The notes under the pieces are model-generated. The model was not told the DNA's origin and did no database searches. It saw nothing but the letters and a program-made list of their open reading frames with translations. A DNA stretch of 64,000 nucleotides from SZUA-430 sp044220975 (GTDB lineage Bacteria; Pseudomonadota; Alphaproteobacteria; Micropepsales; Micropepsaceae), in assembly GCA_044220975.1 (NCBI GenBank), contig JBGAPZ010000002.1, positions 1 through 64,000 of the forward strand, read 5' to 3'. Positions 8,300 to 16,650 of the stretch are shown here, one piece after another; within the stretch, counting starts at the first letter, position 1; each line of letters starts with the position of its first letter. The translations under genes and the position numbers were made by a program.

Positions 8300-10992
8300 T
8301 TGTCACTCCGGCGTTGGAAAAACGTGCTCAATAGCGCTTCGAGTGCAGCAAGATTGTTTGGAATTCTTGTTTTGAGCTTGGTGCGGCAGGCGCTGTGAAA
8401 AGACTGCCGTCCGGTTATGTACTCAAGATCCCGCTCTGCGTTGTAGAACATTGGGCAGTTCTTCGGACCGCGTTCGTGCGAGTCGATCCGACCAAGATAG
8501 CCGGCAAGCAATTCCACCATAACGTTGGCGACAGCGCGGTCTGTATCGGGTCCTGCCGACAACAGATCGTCAAACCCTGCACACGAGAAAATAACGACCG
8601 GCGGACTGGCATCGTCCGGGTCTGGCCACCATCCGTAAAGATTCACATCATCGTCGGAGCGAAGCCAGTGCCGTGTAATGCAAGCGAGAATATCAACTTT
8701 CAGTTCAAGGGGGGCGCGACCCAAACGCCGGGCAAGCCGTTCAGCCCAGAGGTAAGGCGTGCCATCCGGAGCCTTTTTCTTGAGGTCCCACGCATCGATA
8801 GGCGCGGAGAGGTCTACAAGCTCAAAGCCAAAGCGGGTTTGCACGCCGTTCATGCGGCCCAACGTTTCTACAATCGACGGGAAAACATTGTCGATATCCC
8901 AAACTGCAACCTTGACAGGGCGGCCATCGAGGGGCTTGCGATCCGTCAAGAAGGCGGTTGCCGCCTTGACCGGAGCGGCGGCTTCGGCGGGAATGCAAAG
9001 GGTCATGTTCGGATCGCGTGCGTACACCACGGGAACTGCCCAATCGATCGCGTCGCCCTGCAGTGAATAATTCACCGCGATACGCGCTTCGCGAGCTGCT
9101 CTTCCGATGCTAGTTCCTTGCGCTAGTGCCGCGTAGAAGTGACGCGCAAATTGCGTCGCCGAGGAATCGAGCACGCTGTATTGATTGGCGACCAGAGCGG
9201 GAAGACCGTGAGACACCAGTGACTGCGCAACGCCTTTGTTGAAGTCCGCCTTGCCTCCCGTGCCCGATTGGCAAGCGTTTAGGAAGACCAATTTAACGCC
9301 GCGCTGACAAAAGATCTCGCGCACGGAACGTTCGCCGAGCTGGAATTTCCCTCCATCGGCGTTCTCGAACACCAGCGAACCCTGCTGTGTCTTGTCGTCA
9401 AATGCGCCATGGCCAATGAAATGCACTACGCCAAACTCTCCGGTACTCAGATGATCGTGGATCATGCTCGGCGTCGCGCGGGCTAAGGGCACGACATCCA
9501 CTAATTTTGCGGCGATGAGCGGATCGAAACTTCGCCGAATGACCTCCTCTTCCTGCTTCACAGAGAGGCGGCCAAATCCGGCGGGCTGAGCGGAAGCGAC
9601 CAGGATGCGAAGCGGGCCGTCGCGAGGCGGTATTACATCGGCCGGAATCGCCGTCAGGACGTTGCGGATAAAATGGACATCCTCGGTGGCCAAGAAACTC
9701 CGGCGAGACTGGTCGTAGGCGAACTCCCACGGCTTCTCGGCGATCCAGGGGATCATCGACGTAAACACGAAGTCAAGTTTGCGACCGTTTTGGCGCGCTC
9801 GCGCCTCGTCGTAGAGTCGTCGAACATCGCCCTGAAAGAGTGTTTCGAAGAGGTCGCTTCCGAACGAGATCATCGCTTTGTCGTTGGGAAGAGAGCCGCT
9901 ATCACGGTTCGTGTAATTTCGTATCCGTTCGTGCACATCGATGATCGAACCGAACCTCGTTGCATTGCCCTTGCCCGACCGAACGCGCATTGGGACCGTA
10001 ACTCTGGCGCCGGCATAACTTGCGAAGACCCTTACATATTCGGGTCGGGCCGCGCGAGATCGGCGTGCCGTCACATCAGGCTCAAATCGATCCATAATCA
10101 CCACTTGGAAAGTATCGCTGTCCGTTGTCGGGCCGAACGCAGCTGCTGCTTTCGTGCCCGCTTCGTCAGGTGCCGACGCCGGTTCACTTGCTGCGGTGGC
10201 GTGGGAGCGCGCCCTTTTTGGATAGACCTTCCCGGCAAACTCGAAATCCCGAACGTTGATGTCTTTGCCGCCGGAAATTGTCTTCCCGTCTTTCGTGATG
10301 GCGCCCGGAATTTGATAGCACATGATCGAGAGCGGATCGGTCTCGAGTGTGCCCATGATTGATGCTTTGCTTAGTGGTTGAAGCACTTGCGAAATGGTTT
10401 CTTCCTTGCTCCAGCCCTGGGTCCGATCGAAGTACGCAATGGCCTTGCGGCGGTCGATTTTCTTCACCAGCGCTTCGCGCATGTGCTCGTGCTCGAAGCC
10501 CAGTGTATGGCCAGCTTCGTGCCGCACGACACGCCTGAACTCGGCTTCAGGGGTGTCCATGGTGAAGCCCTGGAGGTTGAGTGTCGGTTGGTCGCCTTCG
10601 ATCCCAAGAATCTCTGTGCCGATGTATGACCAAAACCCTGCCACGTCCTCCGGTGCATCGAGCCGCGAGATGCGAACTTGACCCGTCGAACTGGTTTCGT
10701 CGAATCTTATGTTGGCGCCTTTCGCCCAAGCGTTCATATGAAGGAGGATGCGGTCGCGCAATTCGCGTTGCGGATTGTCTAGAAACTGGACGCTTAGCCG
10801 GACCCCAGACTCTGGCCATTTGCGACCGATGACGACGGCCAAGCGCCGCGGTCCGCCCAACACGCCCACAGGTGTTCGCCTGATCCTGCGTAGTTCGTCT
10901 GCGTTCGCAGGATTGATCTCGACGCTACGCCGCCGAGCCCTCATCTCCTGATCGGGCGTCAGCACTTTCGTTCTGCATACTATGTTGATCAT
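8296..10992 (-). CDS. Metzincin metalloprotease-CHAT protease fusion
   Basis: An 898-residue protein, numbered from ATG 10992; TTG at 11007 would add five residues. Residues about 50-258 form an astacin/matrixin-type metzincin: HEAGHTLGFEHEH at 158-170 gives three zinc His and a catalytic Glu, and SIMCYQ at 222-227 is the Met-turn. A linker of low complexity follows. Residues about 375-660 form a CHAT caspase-like domain with catalytic His528 in HFIGHG and Cys574 in LNACQSG. Residues about 690-898 are a domain I do not recognise, with Trp-rich YGWWPDP and a GPKNCPMFYN segment. There is no signal peptide, so it is likely cytoplasmic. Two protease types in one chain, coupled to an SGNH hydrolase, suggest a regulated effector; that role is inference. 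Confidence 0.78.
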   Translation of the reverse strand: MINIVCRTKVLTPDQEMRARRRSVEINPANADELRRIRRTPVGVLGGPRRLAVVIGRKWPESGVRLSVQFLDNPQRELRDRILLHMNAWAKGANIRFDETSSTGQVRISRLDAPEDVAGFWSYIGTEILGIEGDQPTLNLQGFTMDTPEAEFRRVVRHEAGHTLGFEHEHMREALVKKIDRRKAIAYFDRTQGWSKEETISQVLQPLSKASIMGTLETDPLSIMCYQIPGAITKDGKTISGGKDINVRDFEFAGKVYPKRARSHATAASEPASAPDEAGTKAAAAFGPTTDSDTFQVVIMDRFEPDVTARRSRAARPEYVRVFASYAGARVTVPMRVRSGKGNATRFGSIIDVHERIRNYTNRDSGSLPNDKAMISFGSDLFETLFQGDVRRLYDEARARQNGRKLDFVFTSMIPWIAEKPWEFAYDQSRRSFLATEDVHFIRNVLTAIPADVIPPRDGPLRILVASAQPAGFGRLSVKQEEEVIRRSFDPLIAAKLVDVVPLARATPSMIHDHLSTGEFGVVHFIGHGAFDDKTQQGSLVFENADGGKFQLGERSVREIFCQRGVKLVFLNACQSGTGGKADFNKGVAQSLVSHGLPALVANQYSVLDSSATQFARHFYAALAQGTSIGRAAREARIAVNYSLQGDAIDWAVPVVYARDPNMTLCIPAEAAAPVKAATAFLTDRKPLDGRPVKVAVWDIDNVFPSIVETLGRMNGVQTRFGFELVDLSAPIDAWDLKKKAPDGTPYLWAERLARRLGRAPLELKVDILACITRHWLRSDDDVNLYGWWPDPDDASPPVVIFSCAGFDDLLSAGPDTDRAVANVMVELLAGYLGRIDSHERGPKNCPMFYNAERDLEYITGRQSFHSACRTKLKTRIPNNLAALEALLSTFFQRRSDK

Positions 10993-11046
10993 GAAAGGCC
11001 ATCTCAATCGACACTCTGACGCGGCACCTTCCCAGAGCGATCCGCC

Positions 11047-11062
11047 AGAATAGTTCTATTCT
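11047..11062. promoter_or_regulatory. Perfect inverted repeat, candidate operator of the CHAT operon
   Basis: AGAATAG-TT-CTATTCT has 7-bp arms and a 2-bp spacer. It lies in an AT-rich gap about 55 bases upstream of the metzincin-CHAT start codon and overlaps the proposed -10 box. The binding protein is unknown. Confidence 0.5.
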
Positions 11063-11086
11063 ACTCCCTAATTCTCGTCTTGTAGA
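11058..11086 (-). promoter_or_regulatory. Candidate promoter of the metzincin-CHAT/SGNH operon
   Basis: Read on the minus strand: -35 TCTACA (11086-11081), a 17-base spacer, and -10 TAGAAT (11063-11058). The gap is AT-rich: in line 11041-11100, 27 of 60 bases are G or C. Transcription would start near 11050, about 60 bases before the ATG. Confidence 0.4.
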
Positions 11087-11204
11087 GGCGATGCTTTTGC
11101 TATTAAGTCCAGCACTCGCCGAAATCTTTTGGTGCTTTGCTGTTTATTCTTCCTCAGCGAACCGTCTTGACTGTGATTGCACAGAGGAGATGCCCCCTTC
11201 CACG

Positions 11205-14200
11205 CTAGGGGTGGCGGCTCAACTTCGTCAGTGCGGTGCGGCAGTCGGTGGCGAGCGGGTCTAGCCTGAGATCAACGCTGAGTTTGAGTGCCGCTTCCAA
11301 ATCCTCGGTCGCGCCCGCGCGATCGCCTTCGGCGGCGCGAACGAGGCCGCGCATGTATCGGCTCTGCGCGATGTGGATCGGTTCTTTGTTTTCGGTCGCG
11401 ATCGTGAGGCCGTCTTCGATCGTGGTGCGAGCGGCCGTGACGTCGCCGCAGGCGAGTTCGGCTTCGGCCAGGCCGCAGAAGACGCGCACGGCAGCGTAAC
11501 GGCCGGAGCGCAGGTAACGCTTGTTTTCGATCGAGTGGCGCGCGATGTCGCGCGCTTGCTGAGGCTTGCCGGTGCGAACCAGCGCGGAGGCGAGTTCGCC
11601 CGTCACGGCCGGTTCGATCAGTAGAATCTGGTTCTTCAGGCACGTCTCGCGCGTCATTTCGAGGATCGTGACCGCCACTTCTGCGTCGCCCATGGCCAGC
11701 GCAAGACGGCCGTGCGCATTGCTGATGAGGACGCGCGAATAGGGTTGGTCGAGGTCGCCCAAGAGCCGTTCGCCCTTTTCGACATACGTCTTCGCGTCGG
11801 CGAAGCGGCCACGGTCGATCAGAAAGACGGCGAGGAACGCGCAGCAGCGGACGCTGGGCAAGAACATGCGGCCCATGGTCGAGCGTTCGTCGTCCGGGCT
11901 GTAGGCGTTGAGCAGGTCGGTATAGGTCGCGATCGCATCATCGAGGCGGCCTGTCGCCTGTTCGATGTTGGCGCGGATCGACTGGGCAATATCGCGGAGC
12001 GCGAAGACGCCGGTTTCTTGCGCGATCTTGAACGCGATCTCCGCGTGCACGAGCGCCTGATCGTGGCGCGACCAGATCCAATTGAAGACCGCGTAGTGCG
12101 AACGGGCGATGCCTTCGCGAAAGCGTTCGCCGCGCGCCTCGCAGAGTTGGATGGCGAGCTGCAGCGCGCGTTCGTATTCTTCAGAATCGCCGGATTGCTG
12201 TAGAGCGTCGAGGCTCGTCATCACGAGATCGAGCAATGCGCCGTTCGCTTTCTCCGGCAACGACGGCCGCAACCGCATCGCCCAATCGTAAAGCGCGCGG
12301 ATCGTCTTTTGCGCCGACGTTCGCACGCCGAGCTGACAAGCGGTGACAAGTTGCGCCAACGCCTTTTCGATCTGGCCCGAGCGTTCCGCGTGGTAGGCCA
12401 GGCGTTCAAGCGCTGCCGGTGAGGCGTTCGCCTGCTTCTCGAAGGCCGCAGCGGCGCGGCCGTGAATATCGGCGGCCTCTGCCTTGAGCAAGGTCATGCG
12501 TGCGCCGCCACGGAACAGATCGTGGCGGAAGCGGATTTTCGCTGAGTTTGACGCGTCGATCAGATGATGTGCTTCAAGCTCCGGAAGGATGACGCCAAGC
12601 GCCTCCTCGCTCATGCCGCAGGTCGCCGCAAGCACCGGATGCTCGATTTCGTCGCCCAGGATGCTCGCGCCCTGCACGACGCTGCGCGCAACGGGACTCA
12701 AATCCGCCATGCGCGACTGCACAAGGCTCGCGATGCCGAGGGGGGTATGCCCGCCCTCCTCTTCCTCACTCACCCGCGTGCGCAAGAGTTCTTGCAGGAA
12801 GAACGGGTTGCCGGCGGCGCGTTGAACGACACGCTCTACGATGGCCGGATCGCGCAGAGCGGCAGGCGGCGCGACGAAGCGGCAAAATTCCCTCGCCTCG
12901 TCTTCGCCGAGCCCGGTCAGTTCGATTACTTCGTTTGCAGCGCGCGAGGCGGCGTCGCGAGCGATCCCGCGCGCCGTCATCAAAAGCCAGAGGCGTGTGC
13001 GACCCGTGAGTTTGTAGAGGACCGTCAGGAAATCAACCGTCTCGGGGTCGAGATTGTGCACGTCTTCGACCAACACCAAGAGAGGTTGGCGCCGAGCGGT
13101 GCGCTCAACGAGATCCGCGACTGCAGCGAACATCGTCTCTCGGCGCCCTTGTGCGGTGAGCGCGCTCCAGGACCGGTCGTCGACGGTGGCGCCCGCGGCT
13201 TCGAGGAGACCCGACTGCAAGTCTGAGGGTACGTCGCGGACGCGCGCGGCCGCACTCAGTTGTTGCGCCGAACATGAGGCGGTGCAGCCGAGCAGATTGC
13301 GGACGAAGGCTCTCAACGATGCGAAGGGCGTGTGACGAAAGACGGAGATGCCCGCAACTTCCTCCACGCGCGCACCCAGCGCACGTACCGTGCGCGCTGC
13401 CTCATGCGACAAACGCGTCTTGCCGATGCCCGCTTCGCCGATAAGCGCTATCGAAGTGCCCGTCGCGGCTGTGGCGTCAATCGTTTGCAGCACGCGCTGC
13501 AGCGCATCTTCTCTTCCCACGAGCGGGAGCGCCCCGTCGTTGTCGAGCACGTGAGATAGGTTGCGGTCGAACGCGATGGTCGACAGCTCGTAAAGGCTCA
13601 GCGCGCGGCTCGGCGCCACGACGATCTCGCCGCGTGCGTCGGCCACGACCATCGGGCCTGCCAGCGCCAGTGTTTCGCCCGTGAACAGCACACCGTTATG
13701 TGGCGCGCGGCTTTCGATCTTTGCGGTGAAATTCACGTCAGGACCGACGGCGTCGTAATCTTCGCCCCGTGCGCTCTTGAGCGTTCGGATCAAGGCACGG
13801 CCGGAATGGACACCGACCCGAACGGCGCTAAAGCCACCGGTGCCGGCCGCGGGCAGCGAGCGGAAATCCTCGCAAATCGCTTGGCCAGCACAAAGAGCGC
13901 GCAACGCGTGATCCTCGTAAGCCGTCGGCGCGCCAAAGATCGCCATGACGCCATCGCCTTGAACGCGCGCGACGGTGCCGCCGAACTGGCGCACGCGCTG
14001 ACGCATGCGGGCGACCGCGTGGTCCAACAGCTCTTGCGCCTCTTCGATGTCGAGGTCGGCGATTTGCGCGGTCGAAGAGGCTACGTCCGCGAACAGCACT
14101 GTGATCAGCGAGGCGTTCGCGATCGCCGGCGCATCGAAGCGCGAGGCGGGACGCGCCTGGCGCTCTACCCCCCTGCCCTGCTCTTGCGGCGTCTCATTTT

Positions 14201-14222
14201 CTGGCGACACGTTCGGTCCCAA
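11205..14222 (-). CDS. Class III cyclase-like/AAA ATPase/TPR signalling protein
   Basis: A 1005-residue cytoplasmic multidomain protein. Residues about 38-215 are a class III nucleotide cyclase homology domain: metal-binding Asp46 in VLFADVASST and Asp90 in VARVQGDGVMAIFG. The transition-state Arg expected after VN is Lys168 (VNFTAK), so catalysis is doubtful. Residues about 235-520 are an STAND-type ATPase with Walker A GEAGIGKT (262-269) and Walker B VLVEDVHNLD. The C-terminal half is helical TPR-like repeats. Such proteins usually sense signals or partners. The start is TTG 14222 or GTG 14210. It lies upstream of the CHAT operon on the same strand, separated by about 200 bases; a functional link is unproven. 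Confidence 0.82.
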   Translation of the reverse strand: MGPNVSPENETPQEQGRGVERQARPASRFDAPAIANASLITVLFADVASSTAQIADLDIEEAQELLDHAVARMRQRVRQFGGTVARVQGDGVMAIFGAPTAYEDHALRALCAGQAICEDFRSLPAAGTGGFSAVRVGVHSGRALIRTLKSARGEDYDAVGPDVNFTAKIESRAPHNGVLFTGETLALAGPMVVADARGEIVVAPSRALSLYELSTIAFDRNLSHVLDNDGALPLVGREDALQRVLQTIDATAATGTSIALIGEAGIGKTRLSHEAARTVRALGARVEEVAGISVFRHTPFASLRAFVRNLLGCTASCSAQQLSAAARVRDVPSDLQSGLLEAAGATVDDRSWSALTAQGRRETMFAAVADLVERTARRQPLLVLVEDVHNLDPETVDFLTVLYKLTGRTRLWLLMTARGIARDAASRAANEVIELTGLGEDEAREFCRFVAPPAALRDPAIVERVVQRAAGNPFFLQELLRTRVSEEEEGGHTPLGIASLVQSRMADLSPVARSVVQGASILGDEIEHPVLAATCGMSEEALGVILPELEAHHLIDASNSAKIRFRHDLFRGGARMTLLKAEAADIHGRAAAAFEKQANASPAALERLAYHAERSGQIEKALAQLVTACQLGVRTSAQKTIRALYDWAMRLRPSLPEKANGALLDLVMTSLDALQQSGDSEEYERALQLAIQLCEARGERFREGIARSHYAVFNWIWSRHDQALVHAEIAFKIAQETGVFALRDIAQSIRANIEQATGRLDDAIATYTDLLNAYSPDDERSTMGRMFLPSVRCCAFLAVFLIDRGRFADAKTYVEKGERLLGDLDQPYSRVLISNAHGRLALAMGDAEVAVTILEMTRETCLKNQILLIEPAVTGELASALVRTGKPQQARDIARHSIENKRYLRSGRYAAVRVFCGLAEAELACGDVTAARTTIEDGLTIATENKEPIHIAQSRYMRGLVRAAEGDRAGATEDLEAALKLSVDLRLDPLATDCRTALTKLSRHP

Positions 14223-14331
14223 AGCTCTCGTGCGCGGCAGTTTAGGAGGTCGCTTGCGGGCTGCAAACCGCCAATTCTCTTGCCCAGTGCTATTGCGGGC
14301 GGCACAGTCGGTAAGCCACTTGGGATTTAGG

Positions 14332-15039
14332 ATGTCTGCTCAGCGCAATGCCGGGGTGCTTTGGATGAGTGCCGATCCTAAGGTCGGCAATACGCTCGAC
14401 CGGCTGCACCGGGAATCCAAGCTCGACAAGTTTGTGATGTTGCGCGCCTTCCCGACGGGGCTGGCGGCGCTGTTGCGCGGGCGGTCTTGGTTCGAGGCGG
14501 TGACGCCACGACTGAAGGATGCGCACCTCAAGGTTGGGTACGAGGCGGGCGAGCTCATGTACAACACTGCGCGCGCCATCGATGCGCGGCGCGTCGTCGA
14601 GTTCGGCACGTCGTTCGGATTTTCAACGATCTATTTGGCGGCCGCCGTGCGCGACAACGGCGGCGGCCAAGTGATCACGGCGGAACTCGAAGCGAACAAA
14701 GCCGAGGCTGCGCGGCGGAACTTCGTCGACGCAGGCCTTGAACGCTTCATCGAAATCCGCGTCGGCGATGCGATGGAAACGCTCCGCGATGTGGCGGCGC
14801 CTATCGACATGGTGCTGCTCGACGGATGGAAGGATGCTTACATCCCACTGCTCAAACTGCTGACGCCAAAGCTGCGGCGCGGATCAGTGGTGTTTGCCGA
14901 CAATGTGAAGATCTTCAAGAACTCGCTGAAGCCTTACGTCGAATACGTTCAAGACCGGCGGAACGGATTTGTGACCACAACGCTCAACGCGGGGTCGGGG
15001 TTCGAGTATTCGGTGTACTTGCCGGCGAACGGCGCGTGA
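14332..15039 (+). CDS. Class I SAM-dependent O-methyltransferase
   Basis: A 235-residue soluble methyltransferase of the O-methyltransferase family 3/catechol type. The SAM-binding motif I is VVEFGTSFGFSTIYLA near residue 87, the acidic residue ending strand 2 is in VITAELE, and the metal/acceptor region is DMVLLDGWKDAY near 160 with VVFADNV. The start was placed at ATG 14332, next to TTAGGA; ATG 14365 is an alternative. The open frame continues upstream to 14005, but that part overlaps the cyclase gene and is rejected. The substrate is unknown. Confidence 0.82.
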   Translation: MSAQRNAGVLWMSADPKVGNTLDRLHRESKLDKFVMLRAFPTGLAALLRGRSWFEAVTPRLKDAHLKVGYEAGELMYNTARAIDARRVVEFGTSFGFSTIYLAAAVRDNGGGQVITAELEANKAEAARRNFVDAGLERFIEIRVGDAMETLRDVAAPIDMVLLDGWKDAYIPLLKLLTPKLRRGSVVFADNVKIFKNSLKPYVEYVQDRRNGFVTTTLNAGSGFEYSVYLPANGA

Positions 15040-15048
15040 CAAGAAAAA

Positions 15049-15071
15049 GGGAGCACCCGGCCGGCGCTCCC
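15049..15071 (-). terminator. Rho-independent terminator of the peroxiredoxin gene
   Basis: GGGAGC and GCTCCC pair around a GC-rich loop. On the minus strand the hairpin is followed by CTTTTTCTT, the expected U-tract. It lies between the convergent O-methyltransferase and peroxiredoxin genes. Confidence 0.65.
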
Positions 15072-15097
15072 ACTTCCCTATTCCCGTTCTGAGCGCC

Positions 15098-15487
15098 CTA
15101 CAGCACGCCCAGCATGTGATCAGCGCTCGAGACTTTGAAGGCGCCCGGTTCTTCGACTTCGAGGCTTTTGACCACCATGTCTTCGATCACCGCGGCGTAG
15201 CGCTGGCTGCGAACACCCATCCCGAACTTCGAGGCGTCCATGACGAACGCGTCGTTGACCGAGAGGCAGACGATCGCGTCCACACCCTTTTTCTTGAAGT
15301 CGGCAGCATGCTCGACGTAGCCCGGCAGATGGCGGGCCGAGCAGGTCGGCGTATAGGCGCCAGGCACTGCGAAGAGTACGACCTTCTTCTTGCCGAACAG
15401 TTCTTCCGTGGTGACGGGGCCCGGACCCTTTTCCGTCATGTGCATAAGGGTCATGGAGGGAATGCGGTCGCCGACTTTGATGGACAT
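15098..15487 (-). CDS. Prx5-type peroxiredoxin with internal in-frame deletion
   Basis: Thiol peroxidase of the Prx5 (AhpC/TSA, redoxin) family, reducing peroxides. The peroxidatic Cys is in PGAYTPTCSARHLPGY (near residue 50), and the supporting Arg is in GMGVRSQRYA. The protein has only 129 residues; family members are about 160. The missing part lies between VNDAFVMDA and SKFGMGVRSQRY. Relatives have about 30 residues there, starting with a WGK segment and including the LADG segment. The frame and both ends are intact. It is either a shortened functional form or a recent deletion (or assembly error). In other alphaproteobacteria a similar gene often lies near rnhA. Confidence 0.85.
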   Translation of the reverse strand: MSIKVGDRIPSMTLMHMTEKGPGPVTTEELFGKKKVVLFAVPGAYTPTCSARHLPGYVEHAADFKKKGVDAIVCLSVNDAFVMDASKFGMGVRSQRYAAVIEDMVVKSLEVEEPGAFKVSSADHMLGVL

Positions 15488-15559
15488 GGGTGTCTCGCCT
15501 TTACCTTAGGGGTTTCGGGCGAGGGATGTAGGCGATCTAAGGCTTTGAGGAAAGGGCGC

Positions 15560-16498
15560 CTATTCGGCGCCGGGGCCCCAAGGCTCGGCCTGGCCCAGCG
15601 GGCGCCGCGGCGCGGGTGTCAGTTCGAACCCGACGAGCGAGGTGCCTTGTGCGCCCACGACCCAGACTTGTTCCAGTGCACGGCCGTTATCGATCAGGGT
15701 CACGCGGATGCGCCGGCCAAGGAGATCGCGGACCTTTTCCGTGCTGCCTAATTTCAGCATCAAAATTTTCGTTCGGACATCGGCAGTCACGCGCGCTTTG
15801 ACTTCTGCCGCGCGCACCAGATTGGGGCCTTCAACGAGAACGAGGCTCGAGCCTTTGGTTTGCAGGCCCCTCACCCGGATCGAGAGGAACACATGAGAAC
15901 CGTCGACAACGGTTTCGACGCCGCCGATCTGCATGCCGGTTTCAACGGGATCGTTGGAAGGCTTACGGCCGATGTAGGACGCAATCAGGCGGGCGTTGGC
16001 CTCGTTGATCTTGGGTGCACCTGCCGTCGGCGGCAGGACCACCTCGTGCTCTGCGGTGCGGGGGATGCACACGTTGCGGCAGCTGCCGAATATGATCTTC
16101 AGGTGGAGTTTGACGGGCTTTGACGGGTCGGCCGCTCGAAACTCAACCGGGAAGACGACTTCGTTTTTGTAAAGGTTCAGCGCCTCGCCATAAGCCACTG
16201 AGCGCAAAGGCACCGGCCAAATCATATCAGGCTCGTCAGCCAGGTTCTCAGACCCAGACCAGTCGAACATTGGCGGCATGCCTGAGGTGCCTGGCGCGCG
16301 CCAATAGGTCCACCAACCGGTATCGAGTTTGATTTGGACGCCGGCGCGCTGTGTGCCGGTGCCTGCAAACTGCGCCGATTCCAGGATCAAGCGGCTTTTC
16401 GCCGGTGCTGACCCGGTCCACGGGCTCACCTCGCCTGCGATTGCCGAAGCCATCCACAGGAACGAAAGCACAACTACTAGTTTGACCGCGACGTTCAT
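15560..16498 (-). CDS. Periplasmic DsbD-alpha/ScsB N-terminal-like protein
   Basis: A 312-residue exported protein with a signal peptide (VVVLSFLWMASAIA). The mature part matches the domain annotated as disulfide bond corrector DsbC/DsbD N-terminal: GWWTYWRAPGTSGMPPMFDW near residue 60, WPVP, and GSCRNVCIPRTAE near 140, where two Cys four residues apart are the likely redox pair. Unlike full DsbD or ScsB it has no membrane or thioredoxin domain. It probably relays thiol electrons to a partner encoded elsewhere, or binds metal. It lies beside the peroxiredoxin gene on the same strand. Confidence 0.8.
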   Translation of the reverse strand: MNVAVKLVVVLSFLWMASAIAGEVSPWTGSAPAKSRLILESAQFAGTGTQRAGVQIKLDTGWWTYWRAPGTSGMPPMFDWSGSENLADEPDMIWPVPLRSVAYGEALNLYKNEVVFPVEFRAADPSKPVKLHLKIIFGSCRNVCIPRTAEHEVVLPPTAGAPKINEANARLIASYIGRKPSNDPVETGMQIGGVETVVDGSHVFLSIRVRGLQTKGSSLVLVEGPNLVRAAEVKARVTADVRTKILMLKLGSTEKVRDLLGRRIRVTLIDNGRALEQVWVVGAQGTSLVGFELTPAPRRPLGQAEPWGPGAE

Positions 16499-16650
16499 GC
16501 TCGACGATTTTATCGGAAGATGCTGGCGGAACTACATGTGTTCATGCCAGTTCGGGGGTAAATCTTCTGTGACCCCCACTGCCGTTTGCGCCAGCGGTTG
16601 CGCGCACGGCATGACTTCCCGTCCTTAACGAAACGGTTTAGAATAATTCC

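Noticed and set aside
7190..14222. Prophage or integrative element
   Set aside because: No integrase, transposase, capsid or conjugation gene is present; only composition and gene order suggest insertion.
14005..14331. N-terminal extension of the O-methyltransferase
   Set aside because: It lies inside the cyclase gene on the opposite strand, and the methyltransferase fold is complete from 14332.
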